From V1-33 sp964523105 (GTDB lineage: Bacteria > Verrucomicrobiota > Verrucomicrobiia > Verrucomicrobiales > V1-33), in contig CAZFZN010000013.1 in NCBI GenBank assembly GCA_964523105.1, positions 92,559 through 156,558 of the forward strand: a DNA stretch of 64,000 nt. Direction: 5' to 3'. Both the position numbers and the translations under genes were made by a program. The notes below the pieces were generated by a model. It was given only the letters and a program-made list of their open reading frames with translations. It searched no databases and had not been told where the DNA came from. How positions within the stretch are numbered: position 1 is the first letter of the stretch; every line of letters begins with the position of its first letter. Below, one piece after another: positions 55,444-64,000 of this stretch.

Positions 55444-56112
55444 TCACGGCGTCATGCCGAGCGCAGACTTGATCCGGTCCAGTTCCTCGCGGAGCGCGGC
55501 GAGTTCGCCCTCCACTTTGGCTTTCCAGTCTTCCGGCGGCGGGGACGGCACTGCGGGGGCGCCTGCGGAAGCCGCCGCCGACTCGACGGGCCCGCACAGC
55601 AAATGCGCACAGCACTTCACCCGGCGTCCGCCTCCCGGCGGCAAAACGACCGCCAGCGGGCCGGCACCGTAATGCACCAGCTTCATGGCGCACTCCTCGG
55701 CCGCCTCCGGCGAAGGGAATCGATGCATGCGTTCGGTGCGGGTGCGGAGTTCGGAAATGGTCTGCACGTTGCGCAGCAGCAGCTCGCAAAGCACCGCCTT
55801 CATGCCGTCGTCGAAGCCGCCGAAGACCTGCTCCAGCGTGTGTTTGTATTTCGGCACCCGGGAGCCGGCCATGCTGATCATGGCGGCCAGATGCTTGCGG
55901 CGCAGACCGGCGACGGCCTCCTCCACCGTGGCTTCGTCCCATTCCACCACCGGCGCGCGGTTGCTCTTCTGATTGCACGCCGCCGTGAGGGCCGCGAGTG
56001 TCATCGGATAGTAGTCCGGCGTCGTCGCCTCCTTTTCCATGAGGCATCCCAGCACGCGGGCTTCGGCAAATTCGAGCAGGGCGGATGAATCGGCGGGGTC
56101 GGTCTGGTCCAT
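55444..56112 (-). CDS. yceH: YceH family (DUF480) protein
   Basis: A 222-residue winged-helix family protein. The blocks ARVLGCLMEKEATTPDYYPM, NQKSNRAPV and LRNVQTISELRTRTERMHRF are signature DUF480 segments. A helical, glutamate-rich tail follows (KAKVEGELAALREELDRIKS), probably a coiled coil. Function is unknown. The ATG at 56112 fits the family start better than the longer frame. Confidence 0.9.
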   Translation of the reverse strand: MDQTDPADSSALLEFAEARVLGCLMEKEATTPDYYPMTLAALTAACNQKSNRAPVVEWDEATVEEAVAGLRRKHLAAMISMAGSRVPKYKHTLEQVFGGFDDGMKAVLCELLLRNVQTISELRTRTERMHRFPSPEAAEECAMKLVHYGAGPLAVVLPPGGGRRVKCCAHLLCGPVESAAASAGAPAVPSPPPEDWKAKVEGELAALREELDRIKSALGMTP

Positions 56113-56239
56113 GCAGCCAAGCATGAACAAACCCGGCATCCGCGGCAAGGGCTTCGCGCGGCGCGGCGACAGGCGAACGGCTCCGCCGATTTCTGGAACT
56201 TGGCAGACCGCGTTGCGCCGCTATGATCGCCGGAAATTC

Positions 56240-56719
56240 ATGACCACCGCGATTTATCCCGGCAGCTTCGACCCCATCACGTTCGGCCACCTCGATGTGA
56301 TGGAACGCGCGGCCAGACTCTTCGACCGGCTGCTCATCGCCGTGGCGCACAATGACGAGAAGAAGCCACTCTTCACCGCGCCGCAGCGCATGAAGCTTAT
56401 CGCCGACAGCATCGAATCGCACGCCAATGTCGAGATCGTCAGCTTCGACGGTCTGCTGGTGGATTTCGCCGCCAAAGCCGGCGCGAATGTGGTGGTGCGC
56501 GGCCTGCGCGCGGTGACGGATTTCGAGTACGAATTCCAGATGGCGCTGATGAACAAGACGCTGAGCCCGGAGCTGGAGACCGTGTTCCTGACCTCGCGCG
56601 AGGCCTACACTTATCTCAGTTCGCGGGTCATCAAGGAGGTGGCCCGGCTGGGCGGCGACGTGGCGAAGTTCGTGCCCCCGCCCGTGGAGGCGGCGCTGCG
56701 CGAGGCGCTGGGGAAGTGA
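56240..56719 (+). CDS. coaD: Phosphopantetheine adenylyltransferase
   Basis: A 159-residue nucleotidyltransferase for the fourth step of coenzyme A synthesis, joining ATP and 4'-phosphopantetheine to dephospho-CoA. The (T/H)xGH motif is TFGH at residues 14-17, after AIYPGSFDPI. The other family parts are NVVVRGLRAVTDFEYEFQMA and YLSSRVIKEVARLGGDVAKF. The ATG at 56240 opens directly into the motif. It is a conserved housekeeping gene. Confidence 0.94.
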   Translation: MTTAIYPGSFDPITFGHLDVMERAARLFDRLLIAVAHNDEKKPLFTAPQRMKLIADSIESHANVEIVSFDGLLVDFAAKAGANVVVRGLRAVTDFEYEFQMALMNKTLSPELETVFLTSREAYTYLSSRVIKEVARLGGDVAKFVPPPVEAALREALGK

Positions 56720-56756
56720 CGCCGTCACGTGACCCCTGCCCGCGGCGGCAGTCGCC

Positions 56757-57374
56757 TCATTCTTTCATGCGAAAAACCGGCAGCGCCCACTTCCAGCGGA
56801 TGGCGGCGAGCCGCAGCAGCAGCACGGTGAGAAATCCGGCCACGGCCGCCGGCAAACTGCCCAGCGGCTGCAGCAGTACATAAACTGTCGCCCCCGCGCC
56901 CGCGGCCGTCGCATAAAGATGAATGCCGCGCCGGAACACCGCGGGCACGGTTCCGAGAAGCACGTCGCGCACGATGCCCCCGGCCACGCCGGTCACCACT
57001 CCCAGCAGCACCGCGACGGGCGGTGCAAATTTCAGCAGCAGGCCCTTGCCCGTTCCCAGCATCACGAAGAACGCCAGCGAGAGCGCGTCCGCCACATTCA
57101 ACACTCCATGCGGCATGCGCAGCCAGCGGGCCGCGAAAAAGGCCGCCAGCGCCGTGAACAGCGCGTTCATCATCATCGCCGGATGCTGCATCCACGCCAC
57201 CGGCTCGTTCACCAGCACATCACGCGTCGTGCCGCCTCCGAACGCCGCCGCCAGCGCCAGCACCAGCACACCAAAGAGGTCGATTTCCTTTCCCTTCGCC
57301 GCGAGCACGCCGGAAATGGCGCCGACGGCGATGCCGGCGTGTTCGATGTAAGGCTGAAGATCCGCTGCGGACAT
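56757..57374 (-). CDS. TRIC cation channel/UPF0126 family membrane protein
   Basis: A 205-residue membrane protein with about seven helices and two internally similar halves, each with a glycine-rich GGGTTRDVL or GGIVRDVLLG motif, as in UPF0126 (YicG) proteins. These have the TRIC fold and may conduct potassium or other ions. The ATG at 57374 fits the family N-terminus DLQPYIEHAGIAVGAISGV. It is convergent with coaD across 37 bp. Confidence 0.85.
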   Translation of the reverse strand: MSAADLQPYIEHAGIAVGAISGVLAAKGKEIDLFGVLVLALAAAFGGGTTRDVLVNEPVAWMQHPAMMMNALFTALAAFFAARWLRMPHGVLNVADALSLAFFVMLGTGKGLLLKFAPPVAVLLGVVTGVAGGIVRDVLLGTVPAVFRRGIHLYATAAGAGATVYVLLQPLGSLPAAVAGFLTVLLLRLAAIRWKWALPVFRMKE

Positions 57375-57477
57375 GGCGCAGCCCTGCGCAGCAATTCCCC
57401 GCGCGCAAACACGCTCCCCGCCAGCGGCACGGCGCTTGCGGGTTCGTGTATTTGACTCGCCGCAGCCCCGCCACACT

Positions 57478-59511
57478 ATGACTGCAATGCCTGATCTCCT
57501 CCGTCCCTTGCCTGCCCTGGTGGCGGCCTTGTTCGCACTGATCCTGCCGCTGCGCGCCGAAATGCCCGCAGAGGTCCGCGGCATTCTGGAGAACCGCTGC
57601 TTCGACTGTCATGCCGACGGTGCGAAAAAGGGCGGCGTGGCATTCGATGGATTCGAATCGGAGGAAAAACTGCTCGCCGACAAGGCCCTTTGGCACCGCG
57701 TTTTGAAAAACGTCCGCGCCGGCATGATGCCGCCTCCGGAAAAGAAAAGTCAGCCGTCCGCGGAGGAGCGGGTTGCCATTCAGAAATGGATCACCTCCGG
57801 GGTTTTCGCCCTCGATCCCGCGCAGCCCGATCCCGGCCGGCCCGTGCTGCGGCGGCTCAACCGCACGGAGTACGACAACACCATCCGCGACCTCACCGGC
57901 GTGAACTTCCGCGTCCAGGATGAATTTCCCGCCGACGACAGCGGGCACGGCTTCGACAACATCGGCGAAGTCCTGACCGTTTCGCCGATGATGATCGAAA
58001 AGTATCTCGCCGCGGCGCAGAGCATCGTGAAGGACGCCCTCGCCTCGCATCGCGACAGGATCCTGCCCGGCGAATTGCCGGCGGAGGCGGAGGCGCGGCG
58101 GACCTACGCCCGTGAGCGGCTCGCGGACTTCACGCTGCGCGCCTTTCGCCGTCCCGCGGAACCGGCGACACTCGACCGGCTCGTGAGCATGGCGGAAACC
58201 GCATGGTCCCAGCCTGACAAAAAATTCGATGACGGCATCGCCCGCGCCATGGAGGCCGTGCTGGCCTCGCCGCGGTTCATTTTCATGGAGGAATTCACGC
58301 TGCCGGCGCGCGAGGGGGAAAAGCACCCGCTCGTGGATGAATACGCTCTCGCCACGCGGCTCTCCTACTTCCTCTGGTCCACCGCGCCCGACGCGGAACT
58401 GCTCAAACTCGCCGGCGAAAACAAGCTGCGCGAAAACCTCGGCGCTCAGTTCGACCGGATGCTGCAGGACGACCGCTCGCGCGCGTTCGTGCGCAATTTC
58501 AGCGGCCAGTGGCTCCAGGCGCGCGACATCGAGGGCATTCCCATCGACGCGCGTTTCGTGCTCCAGCGCGAAGCCAAGCCGGACCCCGAGGCGGACGCCG
58601 CGCGGCGGAGGTTCTTTGAACTGCGCCGCAAACGTCAGGACGAACTGACCAAAGAGGAGTCGGAGGAAATGGAAAAGCTGCGCGCGGTGTCGCGCCGCGG
58701 CTTCGACCGGTTTCGCGACGCGGAGTTCCGCCGCGAGGTGCGGCGCGATATGCTGCGCGAGACGGAGATGTATTTTGCCCACGTGCTGAAGGAGAACCGT
58801 CCTCTCACGGAATTCATCGCCAGCGATTACACCTTTCTCAACGAACGCCTCGCCAAACACTACGGCGTCCCAGACGTCACCGGCAACGACCTGCGCAAAG
58901 TCACGCTGCCCGCGGACAGCCCGCGCGGCGGCGTGCTCACCCACGGCAGCGTGCTGGCGGTGACCTCCAATCCCACGCGCACCTCACCGGTGAAGCGCGG
59001 CCTGTTCATCCTCGACAACATCCTCGGCACCCCGCCGCCGCCGCCGCCGCCTGACGTTCCGCCGCTGGAGGATTTCGGCGGACGCGGACGCATCCCCGAA
59101 GGCACGCTGCGCCAAACGCTGGAGAAACACCGCGCCGACGCGGCCTGCGCATCGTGCCACAACCGCATGGACCCGCTGGGCCTGGCATTTGAGAATTTCA
59201 ACGCCATGGGCCAGTGGCGCGATTTCGAGCGCGGCCAGGAAGTGGACGCCGCCGGCAAACTCGTCACCGGCGAATCGTTCGCCGGCGCCCGCGAGTTGAA
59301 GGAGGTGCTCGTCAAAAACCACCGCGACGCCTTCCACCGCTGCTTCATCGAAAAGATCCTGACCTACGCCCTCGGCCGGGGTCTCGACTGGCGCGATGAA
59401 GCCACGCTCGATCTGCTGATGGCGAAGCTCAACGAAAACGAGGGCCGCATCCTCCCGCTCCTCCGCGGCGTGGTCGAGTCCGCCGCCTTCCAGCGCCGCA
59501 GTGCGCGATAG
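57478..59511 (+). CDS. DUF1592/DUF1588/DUF1585-type exported cytochrome protein
   Basis: A 677-residue multi-domain protein of the PVC group, with a signal peptide (LLRPLPALVAALFALILPLRA). An N-terminal heme c site CFDCH (Cys41-His45) is followed by DUF1587 (LRRLNRTEYDNTIRDLTG), DUF1595/DUF1592 (ATRLSYFLWSTAPDAEL), DUF1588 with a second CASCH site and CHNRMDPLGLAFENFNAMG, and DUF1585 (KILTYALGRGLDWRDEATLD). These proteins often pair with DUF1552; the neighbour here is aroC instead. Role in exported redox or polymer oxidation is inferred. Confidence 0.87.
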   Translation: MTAMPDLLRPLPALVAALFALILPLRAEMPAEVRGILENRCFDCHADGAKKGGVAFDGFESEEKLLADKALWHRVLKNVRAGMMPPPEKKSQPSAEERVAIQKWITSGVFALDPAQPDPGRPVLRRLNRTEYDNTIRDLTGVNFRVQDEFPADDSGHGFDNIGEVLTVSPMMIEKYLAAAQSIVKDALASHRDRILPGELPAEAEARRTYARERLADFTLRAFRRPAEPATLDRLVSMAETAWSQPDKKFDDGIARAMEAVLASPRFIFMEEFTLPAREGEKHPLVDEYALATRLSYFLWSTAPDAELLKLAGENKLRENLGAQFDRMLQDDRSRAFVRNFSGQWLQARDIEGIPIDARFVLQREAKPDPEADAARRRFFELRRKRQDELTKEESEEMEKLRAVSRRGFDRFRDAEFRREVRRDMLRETEMYFAHVLKENRPLTEFIASDYTFLNERLAKHYGVPDVTGNDLRKVTLPADSPRGGVLTHGSVLAVTSNPTRTSPVKRGLFILDNILGTPPPPPPPDVPPLEDFGGRGRIPEGTLRQTLEKHRADAACASCHNRMDPLGLAFENFNAMGQWRDFERGQEVDAAGKLVTGESFAGARELKEVLVKNHRDAFHRCFIEKILTYALGRGLDWRDEATLDLLMAKLNENEGRILPLLRGVVESAAFQRRSAR

Positions 59512-59558
59512 CCCAACTCCGCCTTGCCGGGCGGAAATTCGGACGTTATCCGCCGGGC

Positions 59559-60644
59559 ATGTCCAGCATCTGGGGTCAGGTATTTCGCATTGCCACGTGG
59601 GGTGAAAGTCACGGCGGAGGCGTCGGGGTCGTCATTGACGGCTGTCCGCCGCGGCTGCCGCTGACGGCTGAGGACGTGCAGCGCGATCTCGACCGCCGCC
59701 GGCCGGGGCAGAGTGAGATCGTAACTCCGCGCGGCGAGGCCGACCGCTGCGAAATCCTCAGCGGTGTCTTCCAGGGGCAGACGCTGGGCTCGCCGATTTC
59801 CATCATGGTGCGCAACGAGGACGCGCGGCCTGAGGCTTATTCGGAAATGGCGGAGAAGTACCGGCCGAGCCACGCGGACTACACCTACGACGCCAAGTAC
59901 GGCATCCGCAATTGGCAGGGCGGAGGCCGCGCCAGTGCACGGGAAACGATCGGTCGCGTGGCCGCCGCCGCGGTGGCGAAGAAAGTGCTCGCCGCGATCG
60001 CGCCGGGGCTGGAAGTCGTGGCGTGGGTGAAGAGCATTCACACGCTCCAGGCGAAGGTGGACGCCGCGACGATCACGCAGGCGGAGGTGGAAAAGAACAT
60101 CGTGCGCACCGGCGACCCTGACATGGTGGAGCCGATGGTCGCGCTCATCAAAAAGATGCGCAGCGAAGGCAACAGCGTCGGCGGTGTCATCGAATGCGTG
60201 GTCCGCGGCTGCCCGCCGGGACTCGGTGCGCCGGTCTTCGACAAACTGGAGGCCGACCTCGCCAAAGCGATGCTCAGCCTGCCGGCGACCAAGGGTTTTG
60301 AAATCGGCAGCGGCTTTGCCGGCACGCTGCTCACGGGACTGGAGCACAACGATCCCTTCCGCATGAAGGACGGCAAAGTCACCACGACCAAGAACGACAG
60401 CGGCGGCATCCAGGGCGGCATTTCCAACGGCGAACCCATCGTCTTCCGCGTGGCCTTCAAACCCACGGCTACGGTCATGCGCGAGCAGGCCACGGTGAGC
60501 AGCGCGCACGAAGACACCACGCTCACCGGCCGCGGCCGCCACGACCCCTGCGTGCTCCCGCGCGCGGTGCCGATGGTGGAGGCGATGGCGCTGCTGGTGC
60601 TCACCGATCACCTGCTGCGCCAGCGCGCGCAGTGCGGGCTGTAA
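59559..60644 (+). CDS. aroC: Chorismate synthase
   Basis: A 361-residue flavoenzyme, last step of the shikimate pathway (EPSP to chorismate, FMNH2-dependent). Signatures are GESHGGGVGVVIDGCPP, GGGRASARETIGRVAAAAVA and the third one GGISNGEPIVFRVAFKPT, plus RHDPCVLPRAVPMVEAM. It starts at the ATG 59559 and ends 2 bp before the convergent HEAT/cytochrome gene. Confidence 0.95.
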   Translation: MSSIWGQVFRIATWGESHGGGVGVVIDGCPPRLPLTAEDVQRDLDRRRPGQSEIVTPRGEADRCEILSGVFQGQTLGSPISIMVRNEDARPEAYSEMAEKYRPSHADYTYDAKYGIRNWQGGGRASARETIGRVAAAAVAKKVLAAIAPGLEVVAWVKSIHTLQAKVDAATITQAEVEKNIVRTGDPDMVEPMVALIKKMRSEGNSVGGVIECVVRGCPPGLGAPVFDKLEADLAKAMLSLPATKGFEIGSGFAGTLLTGLEHNDPFRMKDGKVTTTKNDSGGIQGGISNGEPIVFRVAFKPTATVMREQATVSSAHEDTTLTGRGRHDPCVLPRAVPMVEAMALLVLTDHLLRQRAQCGL

Positions 60645-60646
60645 GT

Positions 60647-63600
60647 TCACTTCAGCGTCTCCAGCCATGCGAGGAGGTCACGGATTTCCCGCGGCGTGAG
60701 CAGGGAAGCGGCGGAGGGCATGGGACTGACCGGAGCGCTCACGGCCTTCACGGTGCCGGCGGCAATGCGGCGCGGGCCGTGCGGAGTGGCCAGCAGCAGC
60801 GACGTTTCATCGCGGCGACGCAGCAGGCCCGTTAATTCCGTGCCGTCCTGAAGTGTCAGGGTCACTTTTCCGAATCCCGGAGCGATGAGCGATCCCGGCT
60901 GCACCAAAGCCGCGAGCAGTTGCGCGCGGTCGAGCCGGGAGGCGACGCCGTCGAGTTCCGGACCGGAGACGCCGCCGCGGCCGCGCAGGGAGTGACAGGC
61001 GGTGCAGTTGAGCGTGCGGCCGGTCTCGAAGAGGAAGCGGCCTTTGTCAGGATCGCCTCCGGTTTCGCACATCCGCCAGCGGGCCAGCGGGTCGGCGGCT
61101 TCGTCGAGGGCGGCCTCGGCCGTTTCGAGGAGGCGCCGGTAGGGTCCGCGCGGCGCCACGTCGCGGAGCTGCAGGCCTTCCCAGACTTCGAGGCGCACCG
61201 CGGGATGCAGCTTGTCGTCGAGAAACCGTTTTCCCAGCCCGGTCCAGAAGGCGTCGCTCTGTTTGGAATCGAACCGCTGCGCCAGTGTCAGGGTGGCCTG
61301 CATTTCCGGCACGGAACCGCTTTGCAGGGCGGCGTTGAGCTGCGTGTAGCTGTCAGCGGAATCGAGCCGCATGATGAGAGTGCGCGCGCCGGCGCGCAGA
61401 GCGGCGGTGCCGTGATCCGGGAGCAGCGCGCGGGCGAGTTCCAGCGCTTTGGCAGGCTGGAGGGCCGCGAGCTGTTCCAGAGCATCGAGGCGCGCCGCCG
61501 CGGTGAGCTTCCGGTTCTCAAAGGCCGCCACCAACGGCTCGACCGCTGGTTTGGCGTTATCAGTTCCGGGCTGCAGCTCTTCCAGATGAGCTCTGGCAAG
61601 TCCCGGCGGCCGCGCCAGCGGCGGGTCGAAACGTCCGTGCACGGGATCAATGTCCGGCGGCGCGTCCCACGACTGGAGCGTTTCCACGGCCATGCTCCGC
61701 AGCGCCGGCGGCACCGAGCTGTCCGGGAGTGCCGCGAAAGCCGCGACCGACGCCGCGGCTTCCGGAGTGCCCGTGCGCCATGCCGCGGCGAGCGCCCGGC
61801 GCACGAATTCGCTCTCCACCAGCGCCGGCTGCTCCGCGCAGCGGGACAAAGCCGCGGCCAGCGCCGGGAATCCCGGCAGAATGCGGGTGTCGTAAATGGC
61901 GCGGGCCGCCGCGTGCACGATGGCGGGATTTCCGTCATCCAGGAAATCAGCCGCTTCCGCGGCGCGCATCATGCGCAGTGCGGCCACCGCCGCGGGCTTG
62001 AGCCATGGCGAATCCGTTTCCCGCCCGCGGGCCGCGATTTCCGCAGGCGCGGCGCAGCGGGACAGCGCAAATGTCAGGGCGTGGCGCAGCGCGGGATCGG
62101 AATCTCCGCAGCGGTGCAGTGCGGCGGCCAGCTCGCCGCCGGTGCCGTGCGGCCGCAGCCGGGCGAGCGCGAGCGCGGCTTCCATGCGAACCTGCGGCGC
62201 GGGGTCGCGCAGCAGCTGCACAATGTCCGCGACGGGCGCTTCGCCGCCGGATTCACCGATGATGCGAACCGCCAGGGCGCGCACGTCCGGCTCCGACGAA
62301 GTGAACAGCAGCACCACTTCATTCAGCAGCATCGGCGTGGTCCGGCCCAGCGCGGCAAGGCCCCACACGGCATTGAGTCGTGCCGGCAGTGAGGGTGAGC
62401 GTTTCGCCGTGCGGGCGAAAAGGTCGAGCGCCTCCTGATAGCCGAGTTTTGTCAGGGCTTCGCGGGCGCGCTGACGCACGAGAGGGTGAGGATGTTCCAG
62501 CAGTGCGGGCCATTCCTCCGCCGGCAGTGAAGCGATCCGTTTCGCCAGCAATGGCGCGGCGGTCTTCCAAATGTCAGGATGTTCGCGCGGCGGCAGGCGG
62601 TGAATGCGGACGGTGGCTTTGGGGGTCAGGCCCGGACCCCATTCCGGCCAGAGCACGCAGCCGTCGGGAGCAGCGGCGAGCCCGCACACCGCAGCCCCCT
62701 GCCACAGCGGAGCGCCGGGCGTGAGCGCCGGCATTTCTGAGGAGCCGGAGAACGTCAGAGGGATCACTGCGCCGCCATTGCGGCCGTCGGCGAGAAGAAA
62801 CGAAGGCAGCGGTGAAGTCGCAGCCACCGCCGGTGCGATGATGAAACCGGTGGCCAGACACGGGATGGTCAGGAGCGGCGCAGCGCCCGGAGCCGTGAAG
62901 TCCTCCCCTGGCAGGACGTGCAGCACGCGGGTGGAGCCGGACTCCGGCGCGGTGTCCGCAACGAAGACGCGTCCCCGCAGGTCCACCGCGATGCCGGCGG
63001 GTTCGTCGAGGCCCGTGGCCAGCAACTCCAGCTGCGAGCCGTCGGGCTGCATGCGAAAAACGGCGCCGCTGTTCTCCACACAAAACCGTTCCCCCTCGGC
63101 GGAAGTGACGCGGCAGCCGCGGCGGCCGGCGGTGAAGTAAATCCAGCCATCGGGCCCTTCTGTCAGGGCCTGCAGGCCGGGCCAGCCGTTGCCGGTGCGG
63201 ATGCCGAAACCTGTGAGGAGCGGCAGGCGCCGGTCGGCGCGGGAGTCGCCGTTGTCGTCCTCCAGCCGCCACAGCGACGGCGTGCAGGCGAAGAGCACCG
63301 CGCCTCCGGCGAGCGGCAGGATGCCTCCTGCGGGTCCGTCCAGCGCATCGTGAAATTCACCCGCGAGCACCACGCGTTCGTCCGCGCGGCCGTCGCCGTC
63401 TTTGTCGGCGAGGCACACCGCCGCCTCCGCCGCCTCCGGCCCGGGTGCTTTCCACGCCCCGCTCTCCTCCCAGCGGCGCAGCAGACTGCTCCGCTCCTCC
63501 AGCGAAAACACCGCCGCATCCCCGCGCAGCAGCGGCGCATTTCCGGAAATGTCAGGCACACCGCGGCCGAAGGCGCGCCCGGTGCAGGAAAGATAAACGC

Positions 63601-63721
63601 GGCCCGCGTCATCCACGGCGAGCGCCAGCGGCTGCCCGGCGAGGTCCTCTCCGGCGAACGCCGGCAACTCCGCCGCCGCAACCGGCACGGACAGCAGCAG
63701 CGGGGCGAGGCGTCGGATCAT
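60647..63721 (-). CDS. PVC-type membrane-bound dehydrogenase with HEAT repeats and cytochrome c
   Basis: A 1024-residue exported protein with signal MIRRLAPLLLSVPVAAAEL. The first 400 residues are an NHL/GSDH-like beta-propeller (GQPLALAVDDAGRVYLS, CLADKDGDGRADERVVLAG, GLQALTEGPDGWIYFT, GLDEPAGIAVDLRGRVFVAD). The middle is a HEAT-like helical array (HPLVRQRAREALTKLG, LRDPAPQVRMEAALALARLR). The last 170 residues hold a heme c domain with CTACH (906-910) and LTPREIRDLLAWLETL. It likely oxidises an extracellular sugar or polymer. It converges with aroC. Confidence 0.87.
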   Translation of the reverse strand: MIRRLAPLLLSVPVAAAELPAFAGEDLAGQPLALAVDDAGRVYLSCTGRAFGRGVPDISGNAPLLRGDAAVFSLEERSSLLRRWEESGAWKAPGPEAAEAAVCLADKDGDGRADERVVLAGEFHDALDGPAGGILPLAGGAVLFACTPSLWRLEDDNGDSRADRRLPLLTGFGIRTGNGWPGLQALTEGPDGWIYFTAGRRGCRVTSAEGERFCVENSGAVFRMQPDGSQLELLATGLDEPAGIAVDLRGRVFVADTAPESGSTRVLHVLPGEDFTAPGAAPLLTIPCLATGFIIAPAVAATSPLPSFLLADGRNGGAVIPLTFSGSSEMPALTPGAPLWQGAAVCGLAAAPDGCVLWPEWGPGLTPKATVRIHRLPPREHPDIWKTAAPLLAKRIASLPAEEWPALLEHPHPLVRQRAREALTKLGYQEALDLFARTAKRSPSLPARLNAVWGLAALGRTTPMLLNEVVLLFTSSEPDVRALAVRIIGESGGEAPVADIVQLLRDPAPQVRMEAALALARLRPHGTGGELAAALHRCGDSDPALRHALTFALSRCAAPAEIAARGRETDSPWLKPAAVAALRMMRAAEAADFLDDGNPAIVHAAARAIYDTRILPGFPALAAALSRCAEQPALVESEFVRRALAAAWRTGTPEAAASVAAFAALPDSSVPPALRSMAVETLQSWDAPPDIDPVHGRFDPPLARPPGLARAHLEELQPGTDNAKPAVEPLVAAFENRKLTAAARLDALEQLAALQPAKALELARALLPDHGTAALRAGARTLIMRLDSADSYTQLNAALQSGSVPEMQATLTLAQRFDSKQSDAFWTGLGKRFLDDKLHPAVRLEVWEGLQLRDVAPRGPYRRLLETAEAALDEAADPLARWRMCETGGDPDKGRFLFETGRTLNCTACHSLRGRGGVSGPELDGVASRLDRAQLLAALVQPGSLIAPGFGKVTLTLQDGTELTGLLRRRDETSLLLATPHGPRRIAAGTVKAVSAPVSPMPSAASLLTPREIRDLLAWLETLK

Positions 63722-63848
63722 AGCGTTCGTTGAAGCCGCTACTGGTGCCTTTGCTGCGCCGGTGCGCAAGCCCGCCGCGAAGGCCGCGCCGCCTTCCGCC
63801 GGGGTGCTTCTGCTTGCCAAGCACGCCTTCCGTTATCAGGTGGCGGGC

Positions 63849-63968
63849 ATGGCTTCCATCGGCACTCCCTATTCCCCCTCATCCACGCGCGTGGCTTTCC
63901 TCGGCTCCGGCGAACTGGGCAAGGAGGTCGTCATCGAACTCCAGCGCCTAGCAGCCTGTCGGACTTAA
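63849..63968 (+). pseudogene. purT: 5' fragment of purT (formate-dependent GAR transformylase)
   Basis: The sequence ASIGTPYSPSSTRVAFLGSG then ELGKEVVIELQRL is the PurT N-terminus (Rossmann-like start GSGELGKEV). After the codon for that last Leu the match ends: the expected GVEVIAVD is replaced by AACRT and a TAA at 63966. The break begins at CTAGCAGCCTGTCGGACTTA, which could be an insertion-sequence end or an assembly joint. The rest of the gene is not in this window. Confidence 0.75.
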
Positions 63969-64000
63969 TTGCACCCGTCTGCTTCCTGCCTGCTACCCAC

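Noticed and set aside
57380..57480. Possible tRNA suggested by GGGTTCGTGTA and nearby GC-rich arms
   Set aside because: No consistent acceptor, D and anticodon stems could be drawn, and there is no CCA or typical T-loop.

Overview
The window is a high-GC bacterial chromosome segment that most resembles the PVC group, and Verrucomicrobiota in particular. The reasons are its protein families: DUF1501 proteins with twin-arginine signals, a DUF1592/DUF1588-type cytochrome protein, a DUF1080 sugar hydrolase, several Gfo/Idh/MocA proteins with export signals, HEAT-repeat 'membrane-bound dehydrogenase' proteins with a C-terminal heme c site, and solenoid proteins with DPxxA repeats. It is not ribosomal, phage or plasmid in character. 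I found no tRNA, rRNA or CRISPR array.

Layout. 1-9.3 kb: end of a DUF1501 gene, a D-aminoacylase-type amidohydrolase, a leftward set (secreted unknown protein, MoeB-rhodanese, halogenase-like flavoprotein), an SDR, an ABC-2-like membrane protein and tatA. 9.2-24.7 kb: a secreted endonuclease/exonuclease/phosphatase protein, SulP transporter, Gfo/Idh protein, two overlapping solenoid genes, a toxin-antitoxin locus with a frameshifted toxin, an ABC-F ATPase, a second DUF1501, a Gfo/Idh-RarD coupled pair and a REP-associated transposase (RAYT) between inverted REP hairpins. 24.8-35 kb: YqeY, an M20 peptidase/ATP-grasp ligase operon, a deleted esterase pseudogene, GNAT, Xaa-Pro aminopeptidase, a secreted protein, DUF1080 and a beta-barrel gene with stop codons after its signal peptide. 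35-42.4 kb: a sugar dehydrogenase/PKD/cytochrome/CBM fusion, radical SAM/SPASM, GYD, DUF2264, a small cytochrome and an unknown secreted protein. 42.5-56 kb: recD2, a stretch of gene fragments, a second toxin-antitoxin locus with a dead toxin, a SNF2 helicase, RNase D, rho, an M29-like peptidase, clpP, tig and yceH. 56-64 kb: coaD, a TRIC-like channel, the DUF1592 protein, aroC, a 1024-residue HEAT/cytochrome protein and the first 30-odd codons of purT, which then break off.

Three themes run through the window. (1) Housekeeping genes (tatA, rho, clpP-tig, coaD, aroC, recD2, rnd) are mixed with secreted or redox proteins that probably handle polysaccharides, sugars and peptides outside the cytoplasm. 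(2) The window is rich in small repeats: five copies of a roughly 150-bp imperfect palindrome, and short hairpins with a 7-bp stem and 3-base loop that match those flanking the RAYT. Two of these hairpin sites lie inside coding sequence, in frame. (3) Gene decay is frequent: both toxin genes are broken while their antitoxins stay open, and there are fragments of an esterase, a transposase, a delta-60 repeat protein, a SNF2 helicase and purT. Family names come from motif recognition by eye, not database searches.
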